Of a stretch of DNA of 64,000 nucleotides, positions 8,729 through 17,601 are shown piece by piece (position 1 is the first letter of the stretch; each line of letters begins with the position of its first letter). This DNA comes from B1 sp034439755. GTDB lineage: Bacteria > Bacteroidota > Bacteroidia > UKL13-3. The translations under genes were made by a program, and so were the position numbers. The stretch covers positions 1 to 64,000 of the forward strand of contig JAWXAZ010000103.1 of assembly GCA_034439755.1 (NCBI GenBank). Direction: 5' to 3'. The notes below the pieces were generated by a model that had not been told where the DNA came from, did no database searches, and saw only the letters and a list, made by a program, of their open reading frames with translations.

Positions 8729-10630
8729 TTGGGCAAACTATATAGGTTTTTATTTTTTGGCACGCTCCTATTGCTGAGTGAATTTGTGTGGGCGCAAAAG
8801 GACACGGCTGTTAAGAATGAAACGGCAGTTAAAGAGTATACTACTCAATTTGAAACGGAGTATTCTAAAGACCGCAACCTTAGTTTGGTTTATGAGGATA
8901 CGGCGATGCGCCGCAATGAAATTTACAGTCACCATTTTAGGCGAAATTCGGTTTTTCAGGACTTGGGTAATTTGGGTACACCTGGTCGGAATTTATTTTT
9001 TACCTGGAACCGAAATTCAGATTTTGTGTTGGGGTTTAATCCGTATCAAAATTTTTACAAGACCGTTGAAGGTTCTAAGTATTATAAGTCTAAAAAACCT
9101 TATGCCGATTTTACTTATACGCAAGGGCAGCGCGAGTTGTTAATCTTTAAGGCAAAATACACCTATAACATTACGCCTAGATTGAATATTGGGGTAGATT
9201 TTGATAGGGTTACCTCACAGGGATTTTATCCAAGGCAATATACCAGCGGATATTATACAAACGTTTTTGGAAGCTATGAAACCAAGAATAAAAAATATGG
9301 AATTATTGGTAATGCCATCTGGAACCGAGGCGTTTTAGATGAGAGTGGCGGCATAAGGAGCGACTCATTGTTTGAAAGTTTAAGGGGCCCAAATAAGGCT
9401 GCGCCGGTTCAATTGTATAAAAGTGAGAGCAGGTTTAGAAGCAATAGTGTTTTTGCAAAACAATATTTTTATTTAGGGAAGTTAACAGAGACAGTGGACA
9501 ATGAAGATACCAGTTATTATTTAAGCAGAACTGGGTTTATTTCGCACACATTTAGGGTAGATAGAGATAATTTCTTTTTCGATAATCCTAAGGGAGACAC
9601 CAGCGTTGCCCTGTTTCCGGCAGGCTCTGGCATTGATAGTACGGGCATTTTTAGCGATTCAGTTTCTAGCAAAACCATTATGAATAGGTTGGCTTATGCT
9701 TATTGGACAAAGAGCAATGAATTTCAACAAAGTTATATTGAATTTGCCTTGGCGCATAAATACATTGAGGTATATCAAATGGGCTTATTTAATACCTATC
9801 AAAATTTATGGGGTGAAGCTAAGTTGGAACGCTTGCCAAAGACCGATCAAAATATTGGGTTGCGCTTGGGTGGTTCCTATTGCGTATGGGGTTACAATGC
9901 CAATGATGTAAAGCTCGGTGGCGACATTAAGTTTTTGTTTAAGGCCTTGGATGTAAATGGAGGCTTAGAAAACACTTTAAGTGAGCCCGATTTCACTTTG
10001 GTTCATTATAAATCTGCTCCCTTTACTTGGGACAATAAGTATTCAAAAATAAATGTCACGCATTGGCATGCCGGCATGGGCACAAAGCGGTATAAGCATA
10101 ATTTTACGGCCAATTTTAATCAGTATATTATAGCCAATTGGGTTTATTTTGGCAAGCAAGTTTCTCCAGAGCAAAGCAGTGAGATTTTGGTTATCAATAC
10201 TTTGGAGGCAAGCAAAACTTTTCAATTGGGTTGGTTCTTTTTTGAAAACAAGTTGATGTTACAAAAGGCTAATTTGGCTATTGTTCGCATGCCCGAGTTA
10301 AGTGGCAATTTGAGGTATTATGTAAATGGAAATTTGTTCAAGAAGGTAGTGCGAATGCAATTGGGTGCAGAGGTTTTTTACAATACGGCGTATTACGCCA
10401 ATGCCTATAATCCTGCTGCTAGGGCCTTTTATTTGCAAGATCAAACCAAGGTTGGCAACTACCCTTTAATTGATGTTTTTTTAACGGCACAGGTTAAGAC
10501 AGCAGTTATCTATTTAAAATTTGAGCATGTAAATATGGATTGGCAGAATTCGGGTTATTATTATACGCCACATTATCCATTTCCGGTGAGGGCATTTAGA
10601 TTTGGGTTGAGGTTAAGATTGTATAATTAA
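8729..10630 (+). CDS. Putative porin (Porin_10 type outer-membrane beta barrel)
   Basis: A TTG start six bases after the preceding stop gives a signal peptide ending LSEFVWA before QK. The mature N-terminus contains the recognisable porin pattern HFRRNSVFQDLGNLGTPGRN followed by LGFNPYQNFYKT and YADFTYTQGQRELLIFKAKY. The remainder is a long series of alternating amphipathic strands ending in FRFGLRLRLYN, with an aromatic-rich terminal strand as expected for an outer-membrane barrel. At 633 residues it has the usual length of this Bacteroidota family. Close packing with the two LVIVD genes suggests one transcript, ended by the hairpin at 10688-10716. Its cargo is not evident. Confidence 0.8.
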   Translation: MGKLYRFLFFGTLLLLSEFVWAQKDTAVKNETAVKEYTTQFETEYSKDRNLSLVYEDTAMRRNEIYSHHFRRNSVFQDLGNLGTPGRNLFFTWNRNSDFVLGFNPYQNFYKTVEGSKYYKSKKPYADFTYTQGQRELLIFKAKYTYNITPRLNIGVDFDRVTSQGFYPRQYTSGYYTNVFGSYETKNKKYGIIGNAIWNRGVLDESGGIRSDSLFESLRGPNKAAPVQLYKSESRFRSNSVFAKQYFYLGKLTETVDNEDTSYYLSRTGFISHTFRVDRDNFFFDNPKGDTSVALFPAGSGIDSTGIFSDSVSSKTIMNRLAYAYWTKSNEFQQSYIEFALAHKYIEVYQMGLFNTYQNLWGEAKLERLPKTDQNIGLRLGGSYCVWGYNANDVKLGGDIKFLFKALDVNGGLENTLSEPDFTLVHYKSAPFTWDNKYSKINVTHWHAGMGTKRYKHNFTANFNQYIIANWVYFGKQVSPEQSSEILVINTLEASKTFQLGWFFFENKLMLQKANLAIVRMPELSGNLRYYVNGNLFKKVVRMQLGAEVFYNTAYYANAYNPAARAFYLQDQTKVGNYPLIDVFLTAQVKTAVIYLKFEHVNMDWQNSGYYYTPHYPFPVRAFRFGLRLRLYN

Positions 10631-10687
10631 AATTGATAATTTATACTAATTTGAATTGCCTTTTGTCACTTTCTTGACTTCATTAAT

Positions 10688-10716
10688 AAAAAAAGCCCTG
10701 CAAGAGGGCTTTTTTT
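10688..10716. terminator. Bidirectional terminator between porin and tRNA-His
   Basis: The perfect stem AGCCCT/AGGGCT (10694-10699 with 10105-type partner at 10705-10710) is flanked by an A run on the left and a T run on the right, so it can stop both the plus-strand porin transcript and the minus-strand tRNA transcript. The loop is GCAAG. Confidence 0.85.
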
Positions 10717-10721
10717 ATTAA

Positions 10722-10799
10722 TGGGGTGGAATACCGGGCTCGAACCGGCGACCTCCTGAACCACAATCAGGCGCTCTAACCAGCTGAGCTAAAACCACC
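10722..10799 (-). tRNA. tRNA-His (anticodon GTG)
   Basis: Read on the minus strand, the sequence folds as a cloverleaf. The D arm is GCTC/GAGC, the anticodon stem CCTGA/TCAGG with loop TTGTGGT (anticodon GTG), and the T arm GCCGG-TTCGAGC-CCGGT. CCA is encoded. A G at position -1 facing C73 is the histidine identity feature. The acceptor stem is unusual: U5-U68 and U6-U67 are mismatched, leaving the outer pairs and U7-A66. It lies downstream of the superoxide dismutase gene on the same strand. Confidence 0.93.
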
Positions 10800-10855
10800 G
10801 TTTTAAGGACTGCAAATTTAGGATTTGAAAATTAATTATCAAATATATTTTTCAA

Positions 10856-11617
10856 TTAAGATAGAAGTGCCTCAATTTCATCCCAATTAACCGCATTCCA
10901 AATATCAGAAACGTAATCTGCACGCTTGTTTTTGTGTTTTAGGTAGTAGGCATGCTCCCACAAATCGAGTCCAAATATTACCTTCGACATCATTTCTGGT
11001 TCTTTAGCAGCATCCATTAAGGGGTTGTCTTGGTTGGCAGTGGTCTTTAATTTTAGCTGCTTGTTTTGAATAACCATCCAGGTCCAGCCCGATCCAAAAA
11101 CGCCTAAAGCTAACTTTTCGAAAGTGGCTTTTAATTGTTCAACAGAACCAAAAGAGGCTGTTGCAATTTGCTTAAATTTAGGTCCCATGGTGGTGCCGGT
11201 TTTCAACGACTTCCAAAAAAAGCTATGGTTCCAATGACCGCCACCGTGGTTTCTCACAGCAGAGCGCACAGATTCTGGGGCTTGACTAAGGTTAAGCAAT
11301 AGCTCTTCTAGGGATTTACCTTTTAAAGAAGGTTCTTTTTCTATGGCTTCGTTTAGTTTGTTGATATAGGCTTGGTGGTGTTTGGTATAATGAATTTCCA
11401 TGGTTTGGGCATCTATAAAAGGCTCCAAACTGTTGTAGGCGTAACCTAAAGGAGGAAGTTCAAACTTTCCATTATTGGGCTTTATAGCCCCTTCTGCAGG
11501 GTATTTAACTTGTTTTTCATTGATTAAATCGCTTGCTTTTGTTCCAAAGGCAAGGGTACCTAAACCCAAGAGGGCTGCAGATTGAATAAAGCTTTTTCTG
11601 TTAATATTATTTTTCAT
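10856..11617 (-). CDS. Exported Fe/Mn superoxide dismutase
   Basis: This enzyme converts superoxide to hydrogen peroxide and oxygen. Metal ligands expected for the Fe/Mn family are visible: His in MEIHYTKHHQAYINKL, His in GGGHWNHSFFWKSL, and Asp and His in GLDLWEHAYYLKHKNKRADY. Unlike cytosolic SodA/SodB (about 200 residues), this 253-residue protein has an N-terminal extension with a Tat-like start (NRKSFIQSAALLGLGTLAF), indicating a periplasmic or lipid-independent exported form. Metal preference (Fe or Mn) cannot be settled by eye. It is transcribed alone; an AT-rich region separates it from the divIC terminator upstream. Confidence 0.93.
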   Translation of the reverse strand: MKNNINRKSFIQSAALLGLGTLAFGTKASDLINEKQVKYPAEGAIKPNNGKFELPPLGYAYNSLEPFIDAQTMEIHYTKHHQAYINKLNEAIEKEPSLKGKSLEELLLNLSQAPESVRSAVRNHGGGHWNHSFFWKSLKTGTTMGPKFKQIATASFGSVEQLKATFEKLALGVFGSGWTWMVIQNKQLKLKTTANQDNPLMDAAKEPEMMSKVIFGLDLWEHAYYLKHKNKRADYVSDIWNAVNWDEIEALLS

Positions 11618-11674
11618 GATAATTTATTTTTATCAGTTGGTAAAAATCAAAGGTATTCTAAAATGCCCTTAAAT

Positions 11675-11709
11675 AAAAAGGCTAGCACTTTATAGTGCTA
11701 GCCTTTTTA
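11675..11709 (-). terminator. Terminator after the divIC/ftsB-like gene
   Basis: A long perfect stem (AAAAGGCTAGCACT with AGTGCTAGCCTTTT) closes on a TTAT loop and is flanked by A and T runs. It lies immediately downstream of the septum-formation gene on the minus strand and upstream of the superoxide dismutase gene. The symmetry allows function in both directions. Confidence 0.88.
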
Positions 11710-12015
11710 TTATTTCTTTTCTTCTATCATCACAAAAACATCTTCGTCATCTGCCTTCATGAGGTACTTTTCTCTGGCAAATTTTTCGAGGTTTTTATTG
11801 TTCCCAAACAATTCATTCTTTTCCTTTTTCACCTTTTCAATTTCTTGGTTATAATACGCATGCTTTTGCTTTATTACCTTGAGGTCTTTGCTATATTCAT
11901 ATTGATCAAAAATGCTATTTCTATCATTGATAAGCAATAAAAAAACGAAAGCCACCGTAGCTAATACATATTTATTTCGGATCAGACCAAGAAATTTGGG
12001 TGATGGTTTAAACAT
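11710..12015 (-). CDS. Septum formation initiator (DivIC/FtsB family)
   Basis: The 101-residue bitopic protein has a short cytosolic start, one membrane helix (YVLATVAFVFLLLIN, about 16-30) and a periplasmic coiled coil (about 40-75: KDLKVIKQKHAYYNQEIEKV). It ends in the conserved FAREKYLMKADDEDVFV segment of the DivIC/FtsB family. Family members join the divisome subcomplex with FtsL and FtsQ and regulate septal peptidoglycan synthesis. It lies eight bases downstream of the enolase gene, an arrangement seen in many bacteria, so the two are probably co-transcribed and end at the adjacent terminator. Confidence 0.85.
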   Translation of the reverse strand: MFKPSPKFLGLIRNKYVLATVAFVFLLLINDRNSIFDQYEYSKDLKVIKQKHAYYNQEIEKVKKEKNELFGNNKNLEKFAREKYLMKADDEDVFVMIEEKK

Positions 12016-12023
12016 GGGTGAAA

Positions 12024-13313
12024 TTATTTAGCGTATTTAAAATCTTTACCAGGATAATAAGCGGTTTTACCCAGTTCTTCCTCAATGCGTATTAATTGGT
12101 TGTATTTGGCAATTCTATCTGTTCTACTTGCAGAACCCGTTTTAATTTGTCCGCTATTTAAAGCAACCGCTAAATCTGCAATGGTGGTATCTTCTGTTTC
12201 GCCACTTCTATGACTCATGATGTTTGTGTAACCTGCTCTGGTGGCCATGTTTACGGCATCAATGGTTTCTGTTAATGAACCAATTTGATTTACTTTTACA
12301 AGAATTGAATTGGCAATATTTTCTTTAATTCCTTTCGACAAACGCTTCACATTGGTTACAAAAAGATCGTCGCCCACCAATTGACATTTTGAACCAATAG
12401 ACTTGGTTAATTCTGCCCAACCTTTCCAATCGTCTTCAGCGCAACCATCCTCAATAGAAATGATGGGATATTTGTTTACCCACTCTGTCCAATAAGCCAC
12501 CATTTCTGTTGGCGTCATTTCGCGATTATCAGATTTTTTGAAGATATACATTCCTTTTTTCTCGTCCCAGAACTCGCTGGTGGCGGCATCCATAGCAATG
12601 TATATGTCTTTTCCTGGCTTAAAACCAGCAGCTTCAATGGCAGTTAAAACCGTTTCTATGGCTTCTTCATTTGATTGAATATTTGGTGCAAATCCGCCTT
12701 CATCGCCCACATTGGTGCTGTAACCTTTTTTCTTTAAAACAGCTTTTAGGTGGTGGAAAACCGAAGTACCCATTTGCAGGGCTTCGCTAAAACTATCTGC
12801 CTTGGTAGGCACAATCATAAATTCTTGAAAATCGATCGAATTATCTGCGTGTGAACCACCATTAAGGATATTCATTAAAGGAATAGGCAAGGTGTTTGCG
12901 TTTACTCCGCCAATGTATCTGTATAAAGGCATATTGGCTTCTATTGCAGCAGCTTTTGCGCAAGCCAAAGACACGGCTAAAATGGCATTTGCACCTAGGT
13001 TTCCCTTGTTCTCTGTGCCATCTAACTTAATCATTTTGCGGTCTATTTCGTTTTGCTCAAAAACATCTACACCTATTAATTTATCACATATTTCATCGTT
13101 TACATTTTTTACGGCTTTTAAAACGCCTTTTCCCATGTAAACATTTTTATCGCCATCGCGCAATTCAACTGCCTCATGAATGCCTGTGGAAGCTCCAGAT
13201 GGAACTGCAGCGCGACCCATTACGCCTCCTTCGGTAATTACTTCAACCTCTACAGTGGGGTTTCCTCGTGAGTCTAAAATTTGCCTTGCGTGAATGTTAA
13301 TGATTGAGCTCAT
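12024..13313 (-). CDS. eno: Enolase
   Basis: The enzyme dehydrates 2-phosphoglycerate to phosphoenolpyruvate in glycolysis. The 429-residue length is standard. The N-terminal ARQILDSRGNPTVEVEV, the Mg-binding and catalytic regions (GGSHADNSIDFQEFMIVP, SIEDGCAEDDWKGWAEL, QLVGDDLFVTN), and the signature ILVKVNQIGSLTETIDA and SHRSGETEDTTIADLAV are all present. Nothing is missing. It lies 66 bases after carA and eight bases before divIC on the same strand. Confidence 0.97.
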   Translation of the reverse strand: MSSIINIHARQILDSRGNPTVEVEVITEGGVMGRAAVPSGASTGIHEAVELRDGDKNVYMGKGVLKAVKNVNDEICDKLIGVDVFEQNEIDRKMIKLDGTENKGNLGANAILAVSLACAKAAAIEANMPLYRYIGGVNANTLPIPLMNILNGGSHADNSIDFQEFMIVPTKADSFSEALQMGTSVFHHLKAVLKKKGYSTNVGDEGGFAPNIQSNEEAIETVLTAIEAAGFKPGKDIYIAMDAATSEFWDEKKGMYIFKKSDNREMTPTEMVAYWTEWVNKYPIISIEDGCAEDDWKGWAELTKSIGSKCQLVGDDLFVTNVKRLSKGIKENIANSILVKVNQIGSLTETIDAVNMATRAGYTNIMSHRSGETEDTTIADLAVALNSGQIKTGSASRTDRIAKYNQLIRIEEELGKTAYYPGKDFKYAK

Positions 13314-13379
13314 AATTATTTTTGTTTAAATTTTATTTTATAAAAAATCCAAGTTATTTCAATTGTAATTGCTTGCAGC

Positions 13380-14480
13380 TTAGTTCATCATAGCCACAAA
13401 ATCATCGAACAGGTATCTGCTATCTTCTGGTCCGGGTGCCGCTTCTGGATGATACTGAACCGAAAAAGCTTTTTTACCTTTAACGCGAATTCCTTCCACG
13501 GTATGATCGTTTAAGTTCACGTGGGTTAATTCAATGGCAGGGTGACTTAAAGTTTCTTCCATGCTTACCCCAAAGCCATGATTTTGCGAAGTAATTTCGC
13601 ATTTTCCAGTGATAATATTCTTAACGGGGTGGTTTAATCCTCGGTGGCCATTAAACATTTTATAGGTTTTTAGCCCTTGAGATTCGGCCAACATTTGGTG
13701 ACCCAAACAAATTCCAAATAAAGGAATGCCAGCATCTACAATTTGCTTAACGGTATCCACGGCATAAGGCATAACGGCAGGATCTCCAGGTCCATTGCTA
13801 ATCATAAACCCATCTGGTTTAAAAGCCATCATCTCTTCAAAAGTGCTATTGCAATTAAATACGGCTAAGTAAGCATCGCGTTCAACCAAGCACCTCAAGA
13901 TATTTTTTTTTACCCCTAAATCTAATACTGCAACCCGTTTTGAGGCATCCTTATTTCCCATATAATAGGTTTCTTTGCTAGACACGGTGCTCGATAGTTC
14001 CAAGCCTTCCATAGAAGGTACAGCGGCCAATTGTGCTTTTAATTCTTCAATGGTTTTACCTTCAGAAGAAATAATTGCATTCATAGCGCCCTTGCTGCGC
14101 ACATGCCTTACTACCTCGCGGGTATCAACATCGGCTATGCCAACAATGTTATTTAAAGCAAAGTATTCCTGAACCGATGAATCTGCTTGTTTGCGCGAAT
14201 AGGGCACATTGAAATTTTTACAAACCAATCCGGCAATTTTGATGCTATCCGATTCCTCCTCCAATTGATTAATTCCGTAGTTACCTATATGAACATTGGT
14301 TTGTAGCAGAATTTGCCCTGTATAACTGGGATCGGTAAAGATTTCCTGATAGCCCGTCATGCCGGTATTAAAACAAATTTCGCCTGTGGTGGAACCTATT
14401 TTGCCAATGGAAGTTCCCGAATAAACCGTACCATCTGCTAAGAGCAAAGTGGCAGGAAATTTATTAACTGTTTTATTCAA
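13380..14480 (-). CDS. carA: Carbamoyl-phosphate synthase small subunit (glutamine-hydrolysing)
   Basis: This is the glutaminase subunit that feeds ammonia to CarB for carbamoyl phosphate, the precursor of arginine and pyrimidines. The N-terminal small-subunit domain (LLLADGTVYSGTSIG, GEICFNTGMTGYQEIFTDPS) is followed by a class I glutamine amidotransferase domain with the nucleophile in GICLGHQMLAES and the His-Glu pair in YHPEAAPGPED. Length 366 is normal. carB is not adjacent here. Its ATG is followed closely by family N-terminal sequence, so the start is secure. Confidence 0.95.
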   Translation of the reverse strand: MNKTVNKFPATLLLADGTVYSGTSIGKIGSTTGEICFNTGMTGYQEIFTDPSYTGQILLQTNVHIGNYGINQLEEESDSIKIAGLVCKNFNVPYSRKQADSSVQEYFALNNIVGIADVDTREVVRHVRSKGAMNAIISSEGKTIEELKAQLAAVPSMEGLELSSTVSSKETYYMGNKDASKRVAVLDLGVKKNILRCLVERDAYLAVFNCNSTFEEMMAFKPDGFMISNGPGDPAVMPYAVDTVKQIVDAGIPLFGICLGHQMLAESQGLKTYKMFNGHRGLNHPVKNIITGKCEITSQNHGFGVSMEETLSHPAIELTHVNLNDHTVEGIRVKGKKAFSVQYHPEAAPGPEDSRYLFDDFVAMMN

Positions 14481-14560
14481 AGTAGTTTAGATTTGAGCAA
14501 AAGTAGGATTTGAATCTTACTCGTGCAAATGAAAGTATCCACTCTTTGGTGAATATCTAA

Positions 14561-16042
14561 TTATTTGCCCATTCCCATAGCCTTTTCCATGTACTTAATT
14601 ATGTATTGGTCTGAACCAATATCATGATAACTTACGCAATTGGTGCTTGGATTGAACCGATAATCTTTAGCCCATTCTTGGTGGTTATTGGCCATTTGAA
14701 CGATGGAATCTCCCAATAATTCAATCTCCATATTACTTAAAGTTGGGTGAATGGAAGCCCTTATCCAGCCTGGCTTTTCGGCATAATTACCGGCATCTAT
14801 CATATGGGTAATGTGTGCCGATTGACCTGGCTGCACATTGAGCAGATAATGGCCATAAGTGCCCGCGCAAGAACAACCCCCGCGGGTTTGAATGCCAAAT
14901 TTATCATTAAGCAGTTTAACGCCAGTGTTATAATGCAAATCGTCGATGTAAAAAGAAACGATGCCCAACCTATGTTTTTGTTTTGGGGCAAGAATGTGTA
15001 AATTTTTTACCGGTTCTAATTTTTTAAAAAGAATTTCTAGCTGCTCTTCTTCTCTTTTAAGAATATTTTCGACGCCCATCTCATCTTTTAAATTGATGCA
15101 AAGCGCAGTTTTTATGGTTTGCAAAAATGCGGGAGTTCCGCCATCCTCGCGGGTTTCAATATCTTCATAATACCTTCTACCACCCCAAGGATTAGTCCAC
15201 TCAACGGTACCACCACCTGCGTTATCTGGAATTTTGTTGTGGTAAAGCGCTTTGTTAAAAATCAAAACTCCTGCAGAACCTGGTCCGCCCAAAAATTTGT
15301 GTGGCGAAAAATAGATGGCATCCAAGTATTCTTCTGGATCTGCAGGGTGCATATTGATGTTTATATAAGGTGCACAACAGGCGAAATCCACAAAGCAAAG
15401 TCCGCCAGCTTGGTGTATCATTTTGGCAATTTGGTGGTAGGGAGTAAAGATGCCTGTTACATTTGAGCAAGAAGTAACTGCTGCAATTTTAAGTTTTCTA
15501 TTGGCATGTTCATTCAATAGTTTACTAAAATTTTCTAAGGAAAATAAGCCCTCACTATCGGGATCAACCACCACCACATCGGCAATGGTTTCTAGCCAAG
15601 AAGTTTGATTTGAGTGGTGTTCCATGTGGGTGATAAACACAATGGGACGCTCGTTTATGGCAGGACTAACTTGATCTGCAAACTTTTCATGAATTTTTAG
15701 GCCCAGAATGCGTTGGAACTTATTTACCACACCTGTCATACCGCTATAGGAAGAAATAAGCACATCATTTTCGCTGGCATGAACATGCTTTTTGATAATT
15801 TTTTGAGCCAAGTGATACGCGTAAGTAAGGCCTTTTCCAGTTATATTGGTATCGGTATGCGTGTTGGCCACAAAGGGCATAATATCCTTTTGCAGCGTTT
15901 CTTCTATGGGCAGGTAACACCTACCACTGGCTGTCCAATCGGCGTATAAAATCTTGTGAATTTCACCTGTTGCACTTTCGAAATCTTGGTTCAGACCAAT
16001 GATATTGTTTCTAAATTTTTCGAAATAGACTTCTAAATTCAT
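14561..16042 (-). CDS. Class V aminotransferase-fold PLP enzyme (cysteine desulfurase-like)
   Basis: The 493-residue fold-type I PLP enzyme resembles SufS/Csd. The PLP lysine is in YFSPHKFLGGPGSAG. THMEHHSNQTSW provides the His over the ring, and VDFACCAPYININ the Asp that contacts the pyridine nitrogen. A Cys-rich loop RGGCSCAGTYGHYLL sits where cysteine desulfurases carry the sulfur-accepting Cys. It is longer than SufS (about 405) by a C-terminal extension (last 70 residues). No suf or isc genes are nearby. It could be a desulfurase or another class V lyase. It lies 11 bases downstream of the DUF2130 gene on the same strand. Confidence 0.75.
   Translation of the reverse strand: MNLEVYFEKFRNNIIGLNQDFESATGEIHKILYADWTASGRCYLPIEETLQKDIMPFVANTHTDTNITGKGLTYAYHLAQKIIKKHVHASENDVLISSYSGMTGVVNKFQRILGLKIHEKFADQVSPAINERPIVFITHMEHHSNQTSWLETIADVVVVDPDSEGLFSLENFSKLLNEHANRKLKIAAVTSCSNVTGIFTPYHQIAKMIHQAGGLCFVDFACCAPYININMHPADPEEYLDAIYFSPHKFLGGPGSAGVLIFNKALYHNKIPDNAGGGTVEWTNPWGGRRYYEDIETREDGGTPAFLQTIKTALCINLKDEMGVENILKREEEQLEILFKKLEPVKNLHILAPKQKHRLGIVSFYIDDLHYNTGVKLLNDKFGIQTRGGCSCAGTYGHYLLNVQPGQSAHITHMIDAGNYAEKPGWIRASIHPTLSNMEIELLGDSIVQMANNHQEWAKDYRFNPSTNCVSYHDIGSDQYIIKYMEKAMGMGK
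14606..14619. repeat. Extended copy of the recurrent motif (complement TTGGTCTGAACCAA)
   Basis: This 14-base site is the reverse complement of TTGGTTCAGACCAA and lies in the 3' part of the class V aminotransferase gene. A second exact copy is in the same gene, near its 5' end, at 15986-15999. Confidence 0.6.
15986..15999. repeat. Extended copy of the recurrent motif TTGGTTCAGACCAA
   Basis: This exact 14-base copy lies near the 5' end of the class V aminotransferase gene, where on the coding strand it is read as Gly-Leu-Asn-Gln using CTG for Leu. CTG looks uncommon in these AT-rich genes, which hints at selection on the DNA rather than the protein. Confidence 0.6.
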
Positions 16043-16053
16043 AAGCAGTTTTT

Positions 16054-17319
16054 TTATATTTCTTCATCTTCCAAATTGGCTTCAGGGAGTTCCAAAGCCT
16101 TAATATCACCAATGGCGTTGCCAGCAATACCTTTAATAGAACCATACATGCCGATGGTATTTGTGATCACTTTTTCTATTTGCTTTTCCCTTGTTTTCCA
16201 AATTCTTTGCATGGCACGTTTTTCAGAATCTAGGTCTGATTGCATTTGACTAAAACCCTCTACAATGGCTTCAATTTGCAACCTAAACGTATTGCTTGTT
16301 AAAAAATCGTATAACAAACTCATTTTATCGCCCTTATTTTCTTGGGTAGCTAAGGCCGAATCTAACTGCACCACACTCTCTCTTAAAACCTTGCAAAGCC
16401 CTTTAAATTCTTCGTAGGTACAAATCCAAATGCCATCCTTTAAGCCCATTCGTTGCATATCTACAGGCATCACATCTGTAACTAGAACCCCAATATTAGC
16501 ACCTTTTACCCTAATATCTGTTTTAAATTTTTCTATCCAAGTTGGTTGAAAATCTTTTGTGCGCTTACTTTCGTAGTAGATGGTGCCACAATTTTGTTTG
16601 GTACGCGTGTTTACTATTTGAACGCAATCGCCTCCCCTTGCGCCTTTTTTTATTTCGGCAATTATATCGAGCGGAAATTGCGCCATGAGGTATTCTTCGA
16701 TGGCCAATTCTTGCACCTCACCTTGCAATTGCATGGAGCCTTGCTCCTGCTTTCGCTTCATTTCCTCGGTGAGTCGCTTTTGATCTTCTAGTTGCTTATT
16801 AAGCTCTTTTATGGTGAGTTCTGTTCTATCCTGCTCTAACTTTTTAATTTTGTCGCGTTCCTCGATAAGCCTTGAGGTGAGCGACTTTTCGGCCTCCATT
16901 AAGGTTTGCTCCTTAACCATATCCTTCTCTCGCTTGAGCTTCTCAATTTCGGCTTTGGTGCGATTCAATTCTTTAAGCTGTTCTTGTTTTTGGTTCAGCT
17001 CATTTTGCATTAATTTAATTTGGTCTTGCTGTTCGGTTTCGAGTTGTAGGCGCAGACGTTTTTCTATCAGTTCTTTTTCTTCTTTAACTTTTTGGGTTAA
17101 TTTATCTTGAAAGAGTTCGTTTTCTTTTTTTCTTTTCTCTTCAAATTCGGCTTGTTGTTTTTGAAGGAGCTCCACTTCCTTGTTTAATTTTAGTCGCTCT
17201 TGAGCTTGTTTGGCATTGAATTCTTTTTTCAGTTCTGCCTCCATTTGGTGATAAACCAGGTCGTTTACATCTATAGTGAAGCCACAATTGGGGCAGTTAA
17301 TATTGTTCTCCTTTTCCAT
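16054..17319 (-). CDS. DUF2130 coiled-coil protein with zinc-ribbon-like start
   Basis: The 421-residue protein starts with CPNCGFTIDVNDLVYHQ, a zinc-ribbon-like half motif. A long charged coiled coil rich in K, E and Q follows (about 30-215). Then comes the DUF2130 domain: EEYLMAQFPLDIIAEIKKGARGGD, GTIYYESKRTKDFQPTWIEK and NIGVLVTDVMP. The conserved D...ESKR pattern resembles a PD-(D/E)xK nuclease core; whether it cuts DNA in this organism is not known. It has no signal peptide. Gene order suggests co-transcription with the class V enzyme downstream, but no common role is evident. Confidence 0.75.
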   Translation of the reverse strand: MEKENNINCPNCGFTIDVNDLVYHQMEAELKKEFNAKQAQERLKLNKEVELLQKQQAEFEEKRKKENELFQDKLTQKVKEEKELIEKRLRLQLETEQQDQIKLMQNELNQKQEQLKELNRTKAEIEKLKREKDMVKEQTLMEAEKSLTSRLIEERDKIKKLEQDRTELTIKELNKQLEDQKRLTEEMKRKQEQGSMQLQGEVQELAIEEYLMAQFPLDIIAEIKKGARGGDCVQIVNTRTKQNCGTIYYESKRTKDFQPTWIEKFKTDIRVKGANIGVLVTDVMPVDMQRMGLKDGIWICTYEEFKGLCKVLRESVVQLDSALATQENKGDKMSLLYDFLTSNTFRLQIEAIVEGFSQMQSDLDSEKRAMQRIWKTREKQIEKVITNTIGMYGSIKGIAGNAIGDIKALELPEANLEDEEI

Positions 17320-17601
17320 ATTTCAAATAAAGGTAAAAATTAGTTTTTAAAGAACTGTTAAATCAAAATTGTCTTGGGTAAAAATGTACTTCCATTTGGT
17401 CAATCTTCTTTCCATCCAACTTATGCATAAAATTATCTGGTTACCAATTTTTATTTATTGCAAATTTCTAATTACTGCAAGTTCATTGTCGATTTCCTTT
17501 ATATTTAAGGAGAAGCGGTAACGGTCTGTGTAGGTTTTCAGGAGCATTAGGCGGCTGTAAGCCTAACCCTTGCAATAATAATAATTGCTGTTGCTTTTAT
17601 T
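17320..17601. other. 282-base intergenic region with short hairpins
   Basis: No open reading frame with support was found. A short inverted repeat (TTAGGC...GCCTAA, about 17549-17568) and another around GCAAT...ATTGC (about 17572-17588) are visible. It separates the DUF2130 gene from the decayed toxin-antitoxin remnant and could be debris of the same decay. Confidence 0.4.

Noticed and set aside
10731..10760. GGTTCGAGCC and CTGAACCAC-like bases in the tRNA region as members of the recurrent motif
   Set aside because: They are the T loop and anticodon arm of tRNA-His, explained by tRNA structure, and are not exact copies.
17540..17590. Hairpin TTAGGC...GCCTAA with a trailing AAC, resembling an integron attC site
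   Set aside because: The stem is only six pairs with an eight-base loop, too short for attC, and no integrase or other cassette sites are present.
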